Assembly: GCF_004368785.1 (NCBI RefSeq)
Contig: NZ_SODM01000007.1
Location: forward strand, 279,010 to 343,009
Direction of reading: 5' to 3'
Length of the DNA stretch: 64,000 nucleotides
Source of the DNA: Flavobacterium sp. 270
Lineage (GTDB): Bacteria; Bacteroidota; Bacteroidia; Flavobacteriales; Flavobacteriaceae
Notes under the pieces: generated by a model
Databases searched by the model: none
The model's input: the letters and a program-made list of their open reading frames with translations, nothing else
What the model was told of the DNA's origin: nothing
In this document: positions 9,699-19,723 of the stretch, in pieces
How the letters are laid out: each line of letters begins with the position of its first letter
How positions within the stretch are numbered: the stretch's first letter is position 1
Program-made: the position numbers and the translations under genes

Positions 9699-9724
9699 TA
9701 AATATTTTATTCTCTATAGGATAC

Positions 9725-11725
9725 CTACAATTTTTTGAATCTTACTGCACCACCTCCGGCACCGCCTAATTTCAATTGCAATTTATCTGAAGCTTTTACA
9801 ATTTTCTTAGAAATCGCCACTGCTTCCGGATTGTGTTTTTGATCTGTTCCTTCGGCATCTACATAAATTTGTGCTTCGTAACTAAATTTTGGATCTAAGA
9901 ATGATAGTGAAACTTCTACATTTCTTGGATTTTCATTTGTTAAAGTTCCCAAATACCAATCGGCGCTGTTTCTGTCTTTTCTTGCTGTTGTAATGTATTC
10001 TCCTATTTTTCCTTCTAAGATTTTAGTGTCTTCCCAATCTGTTGGAACATCTTTTAAGAATTGTAAAGCTGGTTTTCCTTCATAATTTTCCGGAAGATCT
10101 GCCATCATTTGGATTGGTGCATAAATCGTTACATATAAGGCCAACTGTTGTCCTACTGTTCCCTGAATTCTTTTTCCCGGATATCCTTGTTTTACCTCAA
10201 CATCAAAAATTCCAGGTGTAAAATCCATTGGTCCGGAAAGTAATCTTGTAAACGGAATAATCGTTAAGTGATTTGGCGGATTTCCTTCGCTCCAAGCGTT
10301 ATATTCTTGTCCGCGCGCTGCTTCTCTCGAAATCATATTTGGAAAAGTTCTTCTTTCTCCTGTATCTTTTATTGATTCGTGGTATAAAACGGCTAAATCA
10401 TACTGTGCTGCTTTTTCTAAAATGTATCTGAAATAATTTACTCCAAATTGACCGAAGTGCATTTGTTTCATGTTTAATTTTGAACCTACGTGACCGATTT
10501 TTACGGTATGAATTCCTAACTTTTTGTATAAAGCAAATCCTTCATCAACTTCTTTTAAGTAATTGATTAAGTTCGAACCCGTTTCGTGATATCCTATTAA
10601 TTCAACATTTTTACTTTTTCCGTAAGCAACTACTTTATCTAAATCAAAATTATCTGCGCTTTTTGTGAAGCTAAACATGTGCATACGATTTTCGTACCAG
10701 CCTGGTGTCCAGCCTTTGTTCCAGCCTTCAATTAATAAATGATGAAATCCTTCTTTAGCAGTAAAATCAATATATTCTTCCGCATGTTTGGTTGTTGCAC
10801 CTTGTTTGTCGCTTTCCCAAAACGTATATTTCCCGATGTGCATTCCCCACCAGATTCCGAAGTATTTATAAGGTTTGAAATAATTCGCGGTGTTTTTTAA
10901 TTGGTTTGGCTCATTCAAATTCAAAATCAAATATGAAGTAATTAATTCTCCCGGATTTTCGCCAATTTGAATGGTTCTCCAAGAAGAAGTAAAAGTATCT
11001 TTTACGCGAACTTTTACGCCATCCGCCCACGGCACCAAATCTGATTTTAATTGAGTTCCAGTTGTGTTCACCAAAGTCATACTGGCGAAATCATTCAAAT
11101 TTGCTTCGTGAAAACTTAATGCTAATCCGTTTTTGCTTTCTATTGTTAATGGAGTTAAAACGGTATCAAGCGTACTTACGGGCGCATCTTTAAAAAGATA
11201 TTCGTCGCGGTTTTCTCTGTTTGCCGGAATCCACCACGCTTTTCCGTCTTCTTTTAAGTTGAAAGTCGTTTTTTCATCCATAATAAAAATGCTGTCTTTT
11301 ACATTTTGTTTTGGATAAACGTATCTAAAAGCAACTCCGTCATCAAAAGCTCTGAACTGAATTTGAAGTTTGCGTTTGTTTCCTGTTTTTTGCTGTAAAT
11401 CGACTACCAACTGATTGTAGTGATTTCTGATATTTTTCTTTTCTCCCCAAACCTGTTCCCAAGCTTCATCAAAAGAAGTGTTTTTTACATTTTTGATTTC
11501 AAAATTGGTGCTTAAATCTTCATTTCCTTTTAATAAAAACCCCATATCCGATGGTGTAATCACTTCTGATTTTCCGTGTGATACTGCATACTTTGGAGCG
11601 TTTTTTACCAATTCGAATTTTATTTTATTCTGGCCGTTCGGCGAAGCCAGTTCGTATGTATTTTTCTGGCTGTATCCAATCGTAATTGAAAGTAATAAGG
11701 CAGGGAGAATTAGACTTTTTTTCAT
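9725..11725 (-). CDS. GH97 alpha-glycosidase
   Basis: This 666-residue secreted enzyme starts at MKKSLILPALLLSITIGYSQ; an ATG 18 nt upstream at 11743 adds only a poor prefix. The N-terminal beta-sandwich (ELASPNGQNKIKFEL) is followed by a (beta/alpha)8 barrel with FGIWWGMHIGKYTFW, LIEGWNKGW, LIGYHETGSN and LYHESIKDTGERRTFPNM, then a C-terminal beta domain. GH97 contains inverting alpha-glucosidases of the SusB type and retaining alpha-galactosidases, which differ in their catalytic residues. I cannot separate the two classes here with confidence. A GH97 next to xyloglucan enzymes may act on a galactosyl or glucosyl side group. Confidence 0.88.
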   Translation of the reverse strand: MKKSLILPALLLSITIGYSQKNTYELASPNGQNKIKFELVKNAPKYAVSHGKSEVITPSDMGFLLKGNEDLSTNFEIKNVKNTSFDEAWEQVWGEKKNIRNHYNQLVVDLQQKTGNKRKLQIQFRAFDDGVAFRYVYPKQNVKDSIFIMDEKTTFNLKEDGKAWWIPANRENRDEYLFKDAPVSTLDTVLTPLTIESKNGLALSFHEANLNDFASMTLVNTTGTQLKSDLVPWADGVKVRVKDTFTSSWRTIQIGENPGELITSYLILNLNEPNQLKNTANYFKPYKYFGIWWGMHIGKYTFWESDKQGATTKHAEEYIDFTAKEGFHHLLIEGWNKGWTPGWYENRMHMFSFTKSADNFDLDKVVAYGKSKNVELIGYHETGSNLINYLKEVDEGFALYKKLGIHTVKIGHVGSKLNMKQMHFGQFGVNYFRYILEKAAQYDLAVLYHESIKDTGERRTFPNMISREAARGQEYNAWSEGNPPNHLTIIPFTRLLSGPMDFTPGIFDVEVKQGYPGKRIQGTVGQQLALYVTIYAPIQMMADLPENYEGKPALQFLKDVPTDWEDTKILEGKIGEYITTARKDRNSADWYLGTLTNENPRNVEVSLSFLDPKFSYEAQIYVDAEGTDQKHNPEAVAISKKIVKASDKLQLKLGGAGGGAVRFKKL

Positions 11726-11828
11726 GATATTTTCTTTATTCATAATAATAAATCGGACGAGGCGTGAGCTTTCGCCCGATTTAAAAACTCAACAAAAACT
11801 TATTTTTTATCCTTTTTGGGATGTTTTT

Positions 11829-12086
11829 TTTGCCACTAATTGCACTAATTTTCACTAATTAAAATTCGTGTAATATTTTTTTAACACATAGAATCATAGT
11901 TCATTGGAATCTTTAAAAAAGGCATTTCATTTGTTTAAATTCACATAGCTATGTGTTAGAAACTAGTTTCTTTTTATTTCCTTTTATTCACAAACAAAAA
12001 CCTATGTTTCTATGTGTTTATTTTTTTAGCCACGAATTACACTAATCTCCACTAATTAAATTCGTGCAATTAGTGTAATTCGTGGC
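11829..12086. repeat. composite intergenic repeat between GH31 and GH97 genes
   Basis: The 353-bp gap (11744-12096) contains three related structures. At 12029-12046 and 12069-12086 there are perfect 18-bp arms (GCCACGAATTACACTAAT and complement). At 11829-11875 is a diverged copy of the same words (GCCACTAATTGCACTAATT). Between them TAACACATAG (11882-11891) pairs with CTATGTGTTA (11949-11958), with CTATGT words repeated near 12002-12017. No reading frame is supported in the gap. Confidence 0.75.
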
Positions 12087-12096
12087 AAACCTTTTT

Positions 12097-14496
12097 TTAT
12101 TTAACCCACTCCGTTTTAAAAGTGGTTTTTCCATTTAATGGGTTTGCAGTTACTTCAAAATTGTTTCCTTTTTTGGTTACTGTAATGTCTTGAACTTTAT
12201 CGCCATCTGGTAAATAGACTTTGGCTTTCGCCGAAGTTGTTGCATCGCTGGCATATACTTTTAAAGTTAATTTACTCCAATCCATATCTTTTGTAGATTG
12301 TGCTAAACCAATGTGAGGCAATGCAGTTCCGTCTTTTACTAAAACTACGATTGGCACATCGCCGGCTTTGATTTTATGCCATCCGGCTTGATATACTTTT
12401 TTAGTTTGATAATCAATCCAGGTTCCTTCCGGAAGGTAAACATCTCTTTCTGTAACTTCTTCAAAAAGCGGTGCAACCAAAATACTTGATCCGAATAAAT
12501 ATTCGTTGTCTACTAACCAAGCTCCCGGATCGTTTGGAAATTCTACAAATAAGGCACGCATCATTGGTAATCCTTTTTGAGAACTTTCTTTGGCTTGCGC
12601 GTAGATATATGGCATTAATTCGTAACGCATATTGTCTGCTTTTCTAAATCCTTCCAAGAAATCTTTGCTGTACAACCAAGGTTCGCGCGGAGGTTCGCCG
12701 TGGCTTCTTACGTGTGAAGTAAACATCCCGAATGGCGCCCATCTTCTGTATAAATTCTCTGGTGATTTTGTTGCAAAACCTCCAACATCATGACTCCAGA
12801 AACTGAAACCGCTTAATCCTAACGAAAGTCCGCCTCTTAATTCTGAAGACATAGCTCCGTTTGAAGTTTCGGCGTCACCGCCCCAATGTAATGGGTAACG
12901 CTGGCTTCCTGCCCACGTACTTCTTGCCCAGATTAAGGTGTATCCTTTTTCTTTTTGAGTAATTTCTGCAACGGCTTTGTTGTAACGAAGCGGGTATAAA
13001 TTATGCTCATAGAAACCTGTACGTCCAGACTTATAAATTCCATCCGGTGGTGCAGCTTCTCCAAAATCTACTTTGAAAACCGAAACGCCCTGATCGAATA
13101 GCTTTTTCAATTTTCCTTGATACCACGTTACAGTTTCTGGGTTTGAAAAATCTAAAACGGCATCTTCGTAAGGAAGATTTCCTTTGCGGTCTTTTACAGC
13201 CAAATCTTTTTCCATAATTTCTGGAAATAACGTGTTCTTTGGTGTGAAATACGGCAATTGCCAAAGACAAATATGAAATCCATCTTCTTTTAGATCTGAC
13301 ATCATTTTTTGTGCGTCTGGGAAACGAGATTTTGCAAACTCGTAATTGTTTCTCCAATCTACATCAAACCACCCTGTATCGTAATGAATTACATCTGTTG
13401 GGATTTTATATTTACGAAGGTCTTTTGCTACTTCTCTTCCTTCTTTTTCTGTGAAATAGGTAATACGGCTCATCCAGAAACCGAATGACCAAAGTGGCGG
13501 CATTGCAGCTTTTCCGGTTAGATCTGTATAAGCGTCTAGAATTTCTTTTGGTTCTCCGATAAAGAAAAATAAATCGGCTTCGTCATCGCCAATGTACATT
13601 TCGTTGGCGCTTCCAAAGTATTTTCCGAAATCTACTGTAATTGGTGTTGAATGATGCATGAAAACGCCATATCCACGGCTGCTCATATAAAACGGAACGG
13701 GTTTGTACATCGTTTCATTCTGAATTCCATTGGCATCATCTGCCCATAAAACTACTTTTTGTCCGCGTTTGTTGAATTGTGTGAAGGATTCTCCACAACC
13801 AAATATTTTTTCGTCTGGTTCTAAACTAAACGCTGCGCCCATACTTCTCGAATAATCACTGTTTCTGCGAACATACGAAAACGGAAGTGTTGGCGTATAA
13901 CTGTTTTTAAAATCGGTATCGTGAAGTGTGCTTGTTAGCAATTTTCCTTTTTCATCGTAGATTTTTACATGCCAAGGTTTTGTCAAAATTTCTACAGAAC
14001 CGTGTGCACTTGTATATTTATGACCGCCTTCGATTTTAGAATATTTCCATAATTCAGGATGATTTGGCGCAACGCCGTCAATCAACATCAAAGACTCTTT
14101 TTGTGGATGAAATTGTGGTCCTGAAGTGGTTTTTATTCTGATGGTTCTGTCTGAAACAAATTGAATTTGAAACGGCAAAACCGGAGATTCTTCGTATTCT
14201 GTTGTTGGAAATTCGTTTGCTTTTTCAACATCTGGTTTCATCATCATGTTGTTGAAAGCCTGACGTGTTTTATAGTTGTATCGCAAATATTTTATGGTTC
14301 CTTTTCCTGTTGCCGCATCAAAAGATGCCAGTTCGTCTGCAAAATAAAATGTGTTCAGGTAATTCTGAAAATCTTTGCTGATATCTATAGGAGCGTTTAA
14401 AACGTCTGCATTTTGGATTTGTGCTGTCGCTTTTGGCGTTGCAAAAAATCCTAAAATAACAATCGAAAACAATGCTTTTAGCTGTGTGTTTTTCAT
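12097..14496 (-). CDS. GH31 alpha-xylosidase
   Basis: This 799-residue secreted protein has a signal peptide ending near residue 26. An N-terminal beta-sandwich (IFGCGESFTQFNKRGQKV) precedes the GH31 barrel. Visible motifs are GFWMSRITYFTE, VIHYDTGWF, the nucleophile Asp477 in FKVDFGEA, the probable acid/base Asp541 in HWGGDAETS, and SHVRSHGEPPREPW. The KxDFGE form of the nucleophile motif and YicI-like length fit alpha-xylosidases, which release xylose from the non-reducing end of xyloglucan oligosaccharides. Its place in the locus supports that role. Alpha-glucosidase activity is less likely but not excluded. Confidence 0.9.
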   Translation of the reverse strand: MKNTQLKALFSIVILGFFATPKATAQIQNADVLNAPIDISKDFQNYLNTFYFADELASFDAATGKGTIKYLRYNYKTRQAFNNMMMKPDVEKANEFPTTEYEESPVLPFQIQFVSDRTIRIKTTSGPQFHPQKESLMLIDGVAPNHPELWKYSKIEGGHKYTSAHGSVEILTKPWHVKIYDEKGKLLTSTLHDTDFKNSYTPTLPFSYVRRNSDYSRSMGAAFSLEPDEKIFGCGESFTQFNKRGQKVVLWADDANGIQNETMYKPVPFYMSSRGYGVFMHHSTPITVDFGKYFGSANEMYIGDDEADLFFFIGEPKEILDAYTDLTGKAAMPPLWSFGFWMSRITYFTEKEGREVAKDLRKYKIPTDVIHYDTGWFDVDWRNNYEFAKSRFPDAQKMMSDLKEDGFHICLWQLPYFTPKNTLFPEIMEKDLAVKDRKGNLPYEDAVLDFSNPETVTWYQGKLKKLFDQGVSVFKVDFGEAAPPDGIYKSGRTGFYEHNLYPLRYNKAVAEITQKEKGYTLIWARSTWAGSQRYPLHWGGDAETSNGAMSSELRGGLSLGLSGFSFWSHDVGGFATKSPENLYRRWAPFGMFTSHVRSHGEPPREPWLYSKDFLEGFRKADNMRYELMPYIYAQAKESSQKGLPMMRALFVEFPNDPGAWLVDNEYLFGSSILVAPLFEEVTERDVYLPEGTWIDYQTKKVYQAGWHKIKAGDVPIVVLVKDGTALPHIGLAQSTKDMDWSKLTLKVYASDATTSAKAKVYLPDGDKVQDITVTKKGNNFEVTANPLNGKTTFKTEWVK

Positions 14497-14515
14497 TGGT
14501 TGTTTTATTTATTTT

Positions 14516-14617
14516 TTCCAACCTGCAAGGTTTCCAAAACCTTGTAGGTTTAATTTTTTTACTTATTCCAGACTTATTTATACCTACAAGGTTTTGGAAA
14601 CCTTGCAGGAGTTGGAA
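14516..14617. repeat. long inverted repeat (CCTGCAAGGTTT type)
   Basis: Perfect 28-bp arms (14522-14549 and 14582-14609) are extended outward by TTCCAA/TTGGAA (14516-14521 and 14612-14617). Each arm is itself self-complementary (CAAGGTTT near AAACCTTG), so one long stem or two separate hairpins could form. It fills the gap between the GH2 and GH31 genes. Confidence 0.85.
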
Positions 14618-14620
14618 TCA

Positions 14621-17110
14621 TTATTCTGCTGTAATTACAATTGCAGCTTCTTTTAATCCATTCGCTTTAGCGGTCAATTCTAATCTTCCTGTTTTATTAC
14701 TGGATTGTATTATCACCAAACATTTTCCGTTTAATGCGGTGTGTTTTGTGCCTTTGTACGATTCGTGACTTACCGGATCACCGCTGCAAACGCCGACAAT
14801 TTTTCCATTTCCTTTTAATGAAAATTGAATTTCGTTATTGGCATTTGGAGCTAAAGTTCCTTTATCGTCTAAAATATCAACGGTGACAAAAGACAAGTCG
14901 TTTGCATCTGCTTTTATCGTACTTCTGTCTGCTGTTAGTTTTAAGTTTGAAGGATTTCCAGCTGTTTTGATTTCGGTTTCTAAAACTGTTTTTCCGTTTT
15001 TACGAGAAACTGCTTTTAGTGTTCCGGGTTGAAAAGGAACTTTCCACATTACATGTAAATCATCTCCTTTTTTACTTCTAATTCCAACTGATTTTCCGTT
15101 TAAGAAAAGTTCAACCTCATCTGCATTATTATAATATGCCCAAACGTCAACGGTTTGTCCGGTTTTCCAGTTCCAATGTGGGAAAATGTGCAGCACGGTT
15201 TTGTCTGTCCATTCGCTTTGGTACATATAATACACATCTTTCGGAAAACCGGCTAAATCTACAATTCCGAAATAAGAACTTACAGACGGCCATTCGTACG
15301 GAGTTGGTTCACCGATATAATCAAAACCTGTCCAAATGTACATTCCAGAAAGGAAATCGTATTTTTTGATTACTTTCCAAGTTGCTTCGTGCGTAGAACC
15401 CCACGGTGCCTGAACCTGATCGTAAGCCGAAACAGTGTTTCCTGGATTTCCTTCTGTAAATTTAAGATCCCATCTTACCGGCCATTTTTTTATAGTATCT
15501 GAAACAGCGTCATAATAACCTCGTGTTTCTAAACCTGAAGTTGTTTCGGTTGCAATAAACGGAACTCCCGGGAAGTTTTTTTGATGATATTGATAAGTTT
15601 GATGTGCATAATTGTATCCGATAAGATCTAACGCACCTGATTTTGCAATGGGATTAAATTGAACATTTTTTTGCTCAAATTGTAAAGTTACCGCATCAAT
15701 ATTCATATTTACCGGCGGATTCATCGCTGCGGTAACTGGTCTAGTTTTATCGTATTGACGTGTTATTACAGCCAATTCTTTTGCAATTGTTACACCGCTT
15801 TCGTCCCATTGCTGCGGAATTTCATTTCCGATACTCCACATAAAAACACTTGGATGATTTCGGTCTCTCAATAATTGATCAACTAAATCTTTTTTGTGCC
15901 ATTTGTCCCAATCGTTTCCGTAATCGTATTTGGTTTTGCTTTGTTTCCACATGTCAAAAGCTTCATCCATGACAATGAAACCCATTTTATCACAAAGTTC
16001 TAAAAGTTCAGGAGCGGGAGGATTGTGTGAAGTTCTGATTCCGTTTACGCCCATTCCTTTTAGGATTTCCAATTGACGTTCGATGGCTCGCGTGTTAATT
16101 GCAGAACCTAACGGTCCTAAATCATGATGCATGCAAACTCCTTTTATTTTGACTTGTTTTCCATTCAAAATAAAACCTTTGTTTACATCAAACTTAAAAT
16201 CTCTGATTCCGAAATTAGTTTTGTATTGATCTATAATTTTATCGTCAAGCGAAATTTCTGTAACTGCTGTATACAATTCTGGTTTTTCAACTGACCATAA
16301 AACAGGATTTTCAACTTCGCTTAATTGCTTTATTGTCTGATTTGCATTTGCACCAATTATAATATTTTGGGTAACGGATGTTACTTTGGTATCTTCTTTA
16401 AAAATAGTGGTGGTAATTGTTGCTTTTTTTGATTCTGAATTTTGATTTTGAATTGTAGTTTCAAAATTTACCGAAGCTTTTTCAGCCGTAACTTTTGGAG
16501 TTGTAATGTAAGTTCCCCATTGCGCTACGTGCAGTTTATCGGTAGTTTCTATCCAGACATTTCTAAAAATTCCAGAACCAGAATACCAACGTGAATTGGG
16601 TTGTTTTGAGTTATCAACCTTCACAATTATTTCGTTGTTTTTGTCTCCGTAATTTAGGTATTTGGAAATTTCATATTGAAAACCAATGTAACCGTTTGGA
16701 CGTTTTCCTAAATAATGTCCGTTGATCCAGACTTCGCTGTTTTTGTAAACGCCGTCAAAAGTTATTGAAGTTACTTTTGTGCTGTCTTCGGCATTTACTT
16801 TAAATGTTTTTTTGTACCAGCCTAAGCCTCCATTCAGCGATCCACCTCCGTAACCTGCCGGACTTTTTTCATCAAATTTTCCTTCGATGCTCCAATCGTG
16901 CGGTACATTTAGCGTACGCCATTTTGTTGTGGCACCAATGGTATCTTTATCTGCAATACTATCGTTTAGGTGAAAGCTCCAATCTGAATTAAAAGAAACT
17001 TTTCGATCGACAAAAACATCTTCTTTTTTGCTGCAAGAACTTAATAAAATACCCGCAGTTAACATTAACAATGATACTGTTTTACTTATTTTTTTTCTTT
17101 TATTCGTCAT
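14621..17110 (-). CDS. GH2 beta-galactosidase-type enzyme (lipoprotein)
   Basis: The 829-residue protein is taken from the ATG at 17110 (MTNKRKKISKTV), because this gives a clean lipoprotein signal ending in LLSSC; an ATG at 17149 adds 13 residues. Domains in order are the GH2 sugar-binding sandwich (LNVPHDWSIEG, GWYKKTF, YSGSGIFRNVW), an Ig-like domain, and the barrel with GVCMHHDLG, GIRTSHNPP, acid/base Glu in MWSIGNEIP (residue 430) and nucleophile Glu in FIATETTSG (residue 522). C-terminal Ig-like and DUF4982-type segments follow. In this locus it probably removes galactose from xyloglucan side chains after defucosylation. GH2 specificity is broad, so that substrate is inferred. Confidence 0.9.
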   Translation of the reverse strand: MTNKRKKISKTVSLLMLTAGILLSSCSKKEDVFVDRKVSFNSDWSFHLNDSIADKDTIGATTKWRTLNVPHDWSIEGKFDEKSPAGYGGGSLNGGLGWYKKTFKVNAEDSTKVTSITFDGVYKNSEVWINGHYLGKRPNGYIGFQYEISKYLNYGDKNNEIIVKVDNSKQPNSRWYSGSGIFRNVWIETTDKLHVAQWGTYITTPKVTAEKASVNFETTIQNQNSESKKATITTTIFKEDTKVTSVTQNIIIGANANQTIKQLSEVENPVLWSVEKPELYTAVTEISLDDKIIDQYKTNFGIRDFKFDVNKGFILNGKQVKIKGVCMHHDLGPLGSAINTRAIERQLEILKGMGVNGIRTSHNPPAPELLELCDKMGFIVMDEAFDMWKQSKTKYDYGNDWDKWHKKDLVDQLLRDRNHPSVFMWSIGNEIPQQWDESGVTIAKELAVITRQYDKTRPVTAAMNPPVNMNIDAVTLQFEQKNVQFNPIAKSGALDLIGYNYAHQTYQYHQKNFPGVPFIATETTSGLETRGYYDAVSDTIKKWPVRWDLKFTEGNPGNTVSAYDQVQAPWGSTHEATWKVIKKYDFLSGMYIWTGFDYIGEPTPYEWPSVSSYFGIVDLAGFPKDVYYMYQSEWTDKTVLHIFPHWNWKTGQTVDVWAYYNNADEVELFLNGKSVGIRSKKGDDLHVMWKVPFQPGTLKAVSRKNGKTVLETEIKTAGNPSNLKLTADRSTIKADANDLSFVTVDILDDKGTLAPNANNEIQFSLKGNGKIVGVCSGDPVSHESYKGTKHTALNGKCLVIIQSSNKTGRLELTAKANGLKEAAIVITAE

Positions 17111-17234
17111 GTTGTTGGTGCTTTTTATTTTTAATATTATTATAAACATACCGATAAATGACTAAAAATCAATTATCGGCAGTTTAAAATTAATAATAAC
17201 CTATTAACATTTCGTTGTTATTTCAGCTTATTGG

Positions 17235-18095
17235 TTATCGTTTTGGTTTGTAATGGAAAACGATTAAACAAACTCCTTCGCCGGTTCTACTTTGATTACG
17301 AATTACGGCTAAGCGTAATGAATTATCGGTAAGTTCAACCAATTTTACGCTGTTCCAAATAGCGCAGTCTCCATAGTAATCTCCTCCGTAAAGCATTTCT
17401 ACACCTCCGTTAAAAACCAATTTATTGTTGGCGATATCAAGACCGTATGTTCCTGTTTTGTTTGTCTGAGCAGCGGTTGTAAGTGCCGTTTGTTTTACTG
17501 TAGTGTTGTAACCTCCATTTAAATCAAAATACATTTCGCCCCAATCTTTGCTTGGCATAATCCATGAATTACTTGCATAATCTGGAAACCAGTTCCAGTT
17601 GTCTCCAGTTTTTCCAGGATAATCTAAACCAGCCCAGCCAACCGGATCTATAAAATCTAAAACCCAGGTTTTTCCGGTTACACCGTTTGTTAGCATTTTC
17701 CATTTTGGGTCGCTGAAATACGTTTCGTCATTTTGTGCAATATCCAATGTTACCGGTGGTGCATCTACAGAACCTCCTCTTGTGTAAGCTGTAAAATAAA
17801 TCGTGTACTTTCCTGCAAAGGGAAGCGTAACCTGATCGTCGCTTTTATTAGAATGCCCTAATTCATTTCCTCTTGCATCTACATATCTCCAATACGGCAC
17901 TACGGCAGGATCTTCATTTTTTAGAATAACAATGTTTTTATTCGTGGTATTTTGTGTCACCGAAAACTTAACGGTTGAAGGTGTTAATGTTACTTCTGGC
18001 AGGCTCTCACGATCTTCTACTGCCTCGCATGAGAATAATAGCGAACTTATGGTTATTGCTGCTATTAAAATATATAATATACGTTTCATAATCAT
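17235..18095 (-). CDS. probable surface glycan-binding lipoprotein
   Basis: This 286-residue protein has a lipobox around Cys23 (SSLLFSCEAVED). The N-terminal half looks like a PKD/Ig-type beta domain (PEVTLTPSTVKFSVTQN). The C-terminal half is rich in Trp and Tyr (TWVLDFIDPVGWAGLDY, WNWFPDYASNSWIMPS, YGGDYYGDCAIWN), as is common in sugar-binding surfaces. It lies only 14 nt downstream of the SusD-like gene, so it is almost certainly co-transcribed with susCD. This is the position usually held by SusE/F-type or SGBP lipoproteins. No catalytic motif was seen. An in-frame ATG two codons further in (18089) is an alternative start. Confidence 0.75.
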   Translation of the reverse strand: MIMKRILYILIAAITISSLLFSCEAVEDRESLPEVTLTPSTVKFSVTQNTTNKNIVILKNEDPAVVPYWRYVDARGNELGHSNKSDDQVTLPFAGKYTIYFTAYTRGGSVDAPPVTLDIAQNDETYFSDPKWKMLTNGVTGKTWVLDFIDPVGWAGLDYPGKTGDNWNWFPDYASNSWIMPSKDWGEMYFDLNGGYNTTVKQTALTTAAQTNKTGTYGLDIANNKLVFNGGVEMLYGGDYYGDCAIWNSVKLVELTDNSLRLAVIRNQSRTGEGVCLIVFHYKPKR

Positions 18096-18109
18096 TTGTT
18101 TTTAGTTAA

Positions 18110-19720
18110 TTACCAACCTGGATTTTGTGAAATAGTTCCGTTTGAAAGTACTATTTGAGATTGCGGTAATGGGAACCAGCCTTGTGTTTCTGTTCTAAAA
18201 GTTACATTAAACTGAGCATCGGCATTTGTATTGTCAATTGCAGCTTTAGTAACATCCATTCCTTGTCTGATTAAGTCAAAATAACGTAATCCCTCTAGTG
18301 CTAATTCTAACTGACGCTCTTTCATGATTGCCGGAACAGTAAAATTAGCCGTTGTTAATCTGTGGTTTGTATCTTTAAAAGCTCTGTCACGAACTCTGTT
18401 GATATCTGCTAATGCAAGTCCTGGATTTCCTTCAAAATTCAATTCAGCAGCCATTAACAATACATCAGAAAAACGAATAATTGCATAATCCTGATAGTTA
18501 TCAATTTGAAAGTTTCCACCGTTTGCCTCTACGATACTTGTTCCTGCATCATTGTTTATCGGACAGTATTTTTTCCAAGAATATCCTGTGTACTGACGTT
18601 GTTCTCTTGCCACGGCATCAAAGTTTAAAGGATTTCCTTTGTAGGTCTCATTTTTATAATCAATAATTGTTGCATCTCTACGTGTATCTCCCGGCTCGTA
18701 AGCATTGTATAATTTTGGCGTTACGGTTGCTCCTCCCCATCCTGTTGCATAAGGTCCGATCGCGCCGCCACGAGGTGCAATATCTACCTGAAAACGGTTT
18801 CCTTCGTTTAAGTTCCAATCTCCTTTTCCTGAACCGTTAAAACGAACAGCCCAAACCATTTCTGTATTGTCTTCTCCAGCAAATTTATCGAAAGACGCTG
18901 CAAGCCAAAGATTAGCAAAATCCGAAACCAGATTGTGTCCGCTGTTGCTTACTGCATCATTGATATAAGTTACAGCTTGTGCTTTGGTTACAACTCCAGC
19001 CAAATCTACTTTTTTGTAATATCCTGTGTAGAACAAAAAGGTTCTTGCTAAATACGCTTCTGCAGCCCATTTTGTAATACGTCCGTAATTGGCATTTCCT
19101 GTTTGAGAATAATTGTCTGTGCTTAAATTATCTGCAGCAAATTTTAAATCGTTACCAATTAATGCATACGTTACTTCTGCAGATTGTCTTGGTAGTAAAA
19201 ATTCGCTTGCTGCAATTGTATGATCTAAAGGCACGATATCGCCAAACATTTTTGCTGCCATAAAATGGAAATGCGCTCTTAAAAAACGAGCTTCTGCTTC
19301 GTATCTGGTTTTTAGTGCTGTATCTGTTCCCCAGTTTACTTTACTTAGATTTTCAAGTAAAATGTTGGCTCTGTAAATTCCTAAATAAGCATATTTCCAA
19401 ACATCGGCATTCATTTCTTTATTCGAAACAAATAAAAATCGATCCCATTCTATATCAGACTGAGCATCGGCAATACCATATCCTCCAAAACAATCATCAG
19501 ATGCCTGCTCGCTAATTAATAAAGGTCCTCCGTAAGCTTCACGCTGCAATACATCATAAATTGCAACTAATCCCTGATAAGCGTCTGCCGGTGTTTTATA
19601 AAAATTCTCTTCAACTTTGGTTGTAGAAGGTTCTGTGTCTAAAAAATCACCAGAACAAGCTCCTAAAACGAATAAGCTTGAGATAGCAAATAATTTTATA
19701 TATGTTTTCATCGTTTTCAA
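18110..19720 (-). CDS. SusD/RagB-like glycan-binding lipoprotein
   Basis: This 536-residue protein has a lipoprotein signal (SLFVLGACSGDFLDTEP) followed directly by the conserved SusD N-terminus. Later hallmarks are the TPR-like helical region (EARFLRAHFHFMAAKMFGDIV), YAIIRFSDVLLMAAELNFEG and the RQLELALEGLRYFDLIRQG block near the C-terminus. SusD proteins cap the SusC transporter at the cell surface and bind oligosaccharide. The start is 3 nt after the SusC stop, so the two are translationally coupled. An ATG three codons in (19711) is an alternative start that gives the same lipobox. Confidence 0.95.
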   Translation of the reverse strand: MKTMKTYIKLFAISSLFVLGACSGDFLDTEPSTTKVEENFYKTPADAYQGLVAIYDVLQREAYGGPLLISEQASDDCFGGYGIADAQSDIEWDRFLFVSNKEMNADVWKYAYLGIYRANILLENLSKVNWGTDTALKTRYEAEARFLRAHFHFMAAKMFGDIVPLDHTIAASEFLLPRQSAEVTYALIGNDLKFAADNLSTDNYSQTGNANYGRITKWAAEAYLARTFLFYTGYYKKVDLAGVVTKAQAVTYINDAVSNSGHNLVSDFANLWLAASFDKFAGEDNTEMVWAVRFNGSGKGDWNLNEGNRFQVDIAPRGGAIGPYATGWGGATVTPKLYNAYEPGDTRRDATIIDYKNETYKGNPLNFDAVAREQRQYTGYSWKKYCPINNDAGTSIVEANGGNFQIDNYQDYAIIRFSDVLLMAAELNFEGNPGLALADINRVRDRAFKDTNHRLTTANFTVPAIMKERQLELALEGLRYFDLIRQGMDVTKAAIDNTNADAQFNVTFRTETQGWFPLPQSQIVLSNGTISQNPGW

Positions 19721-19723
19721 AAT

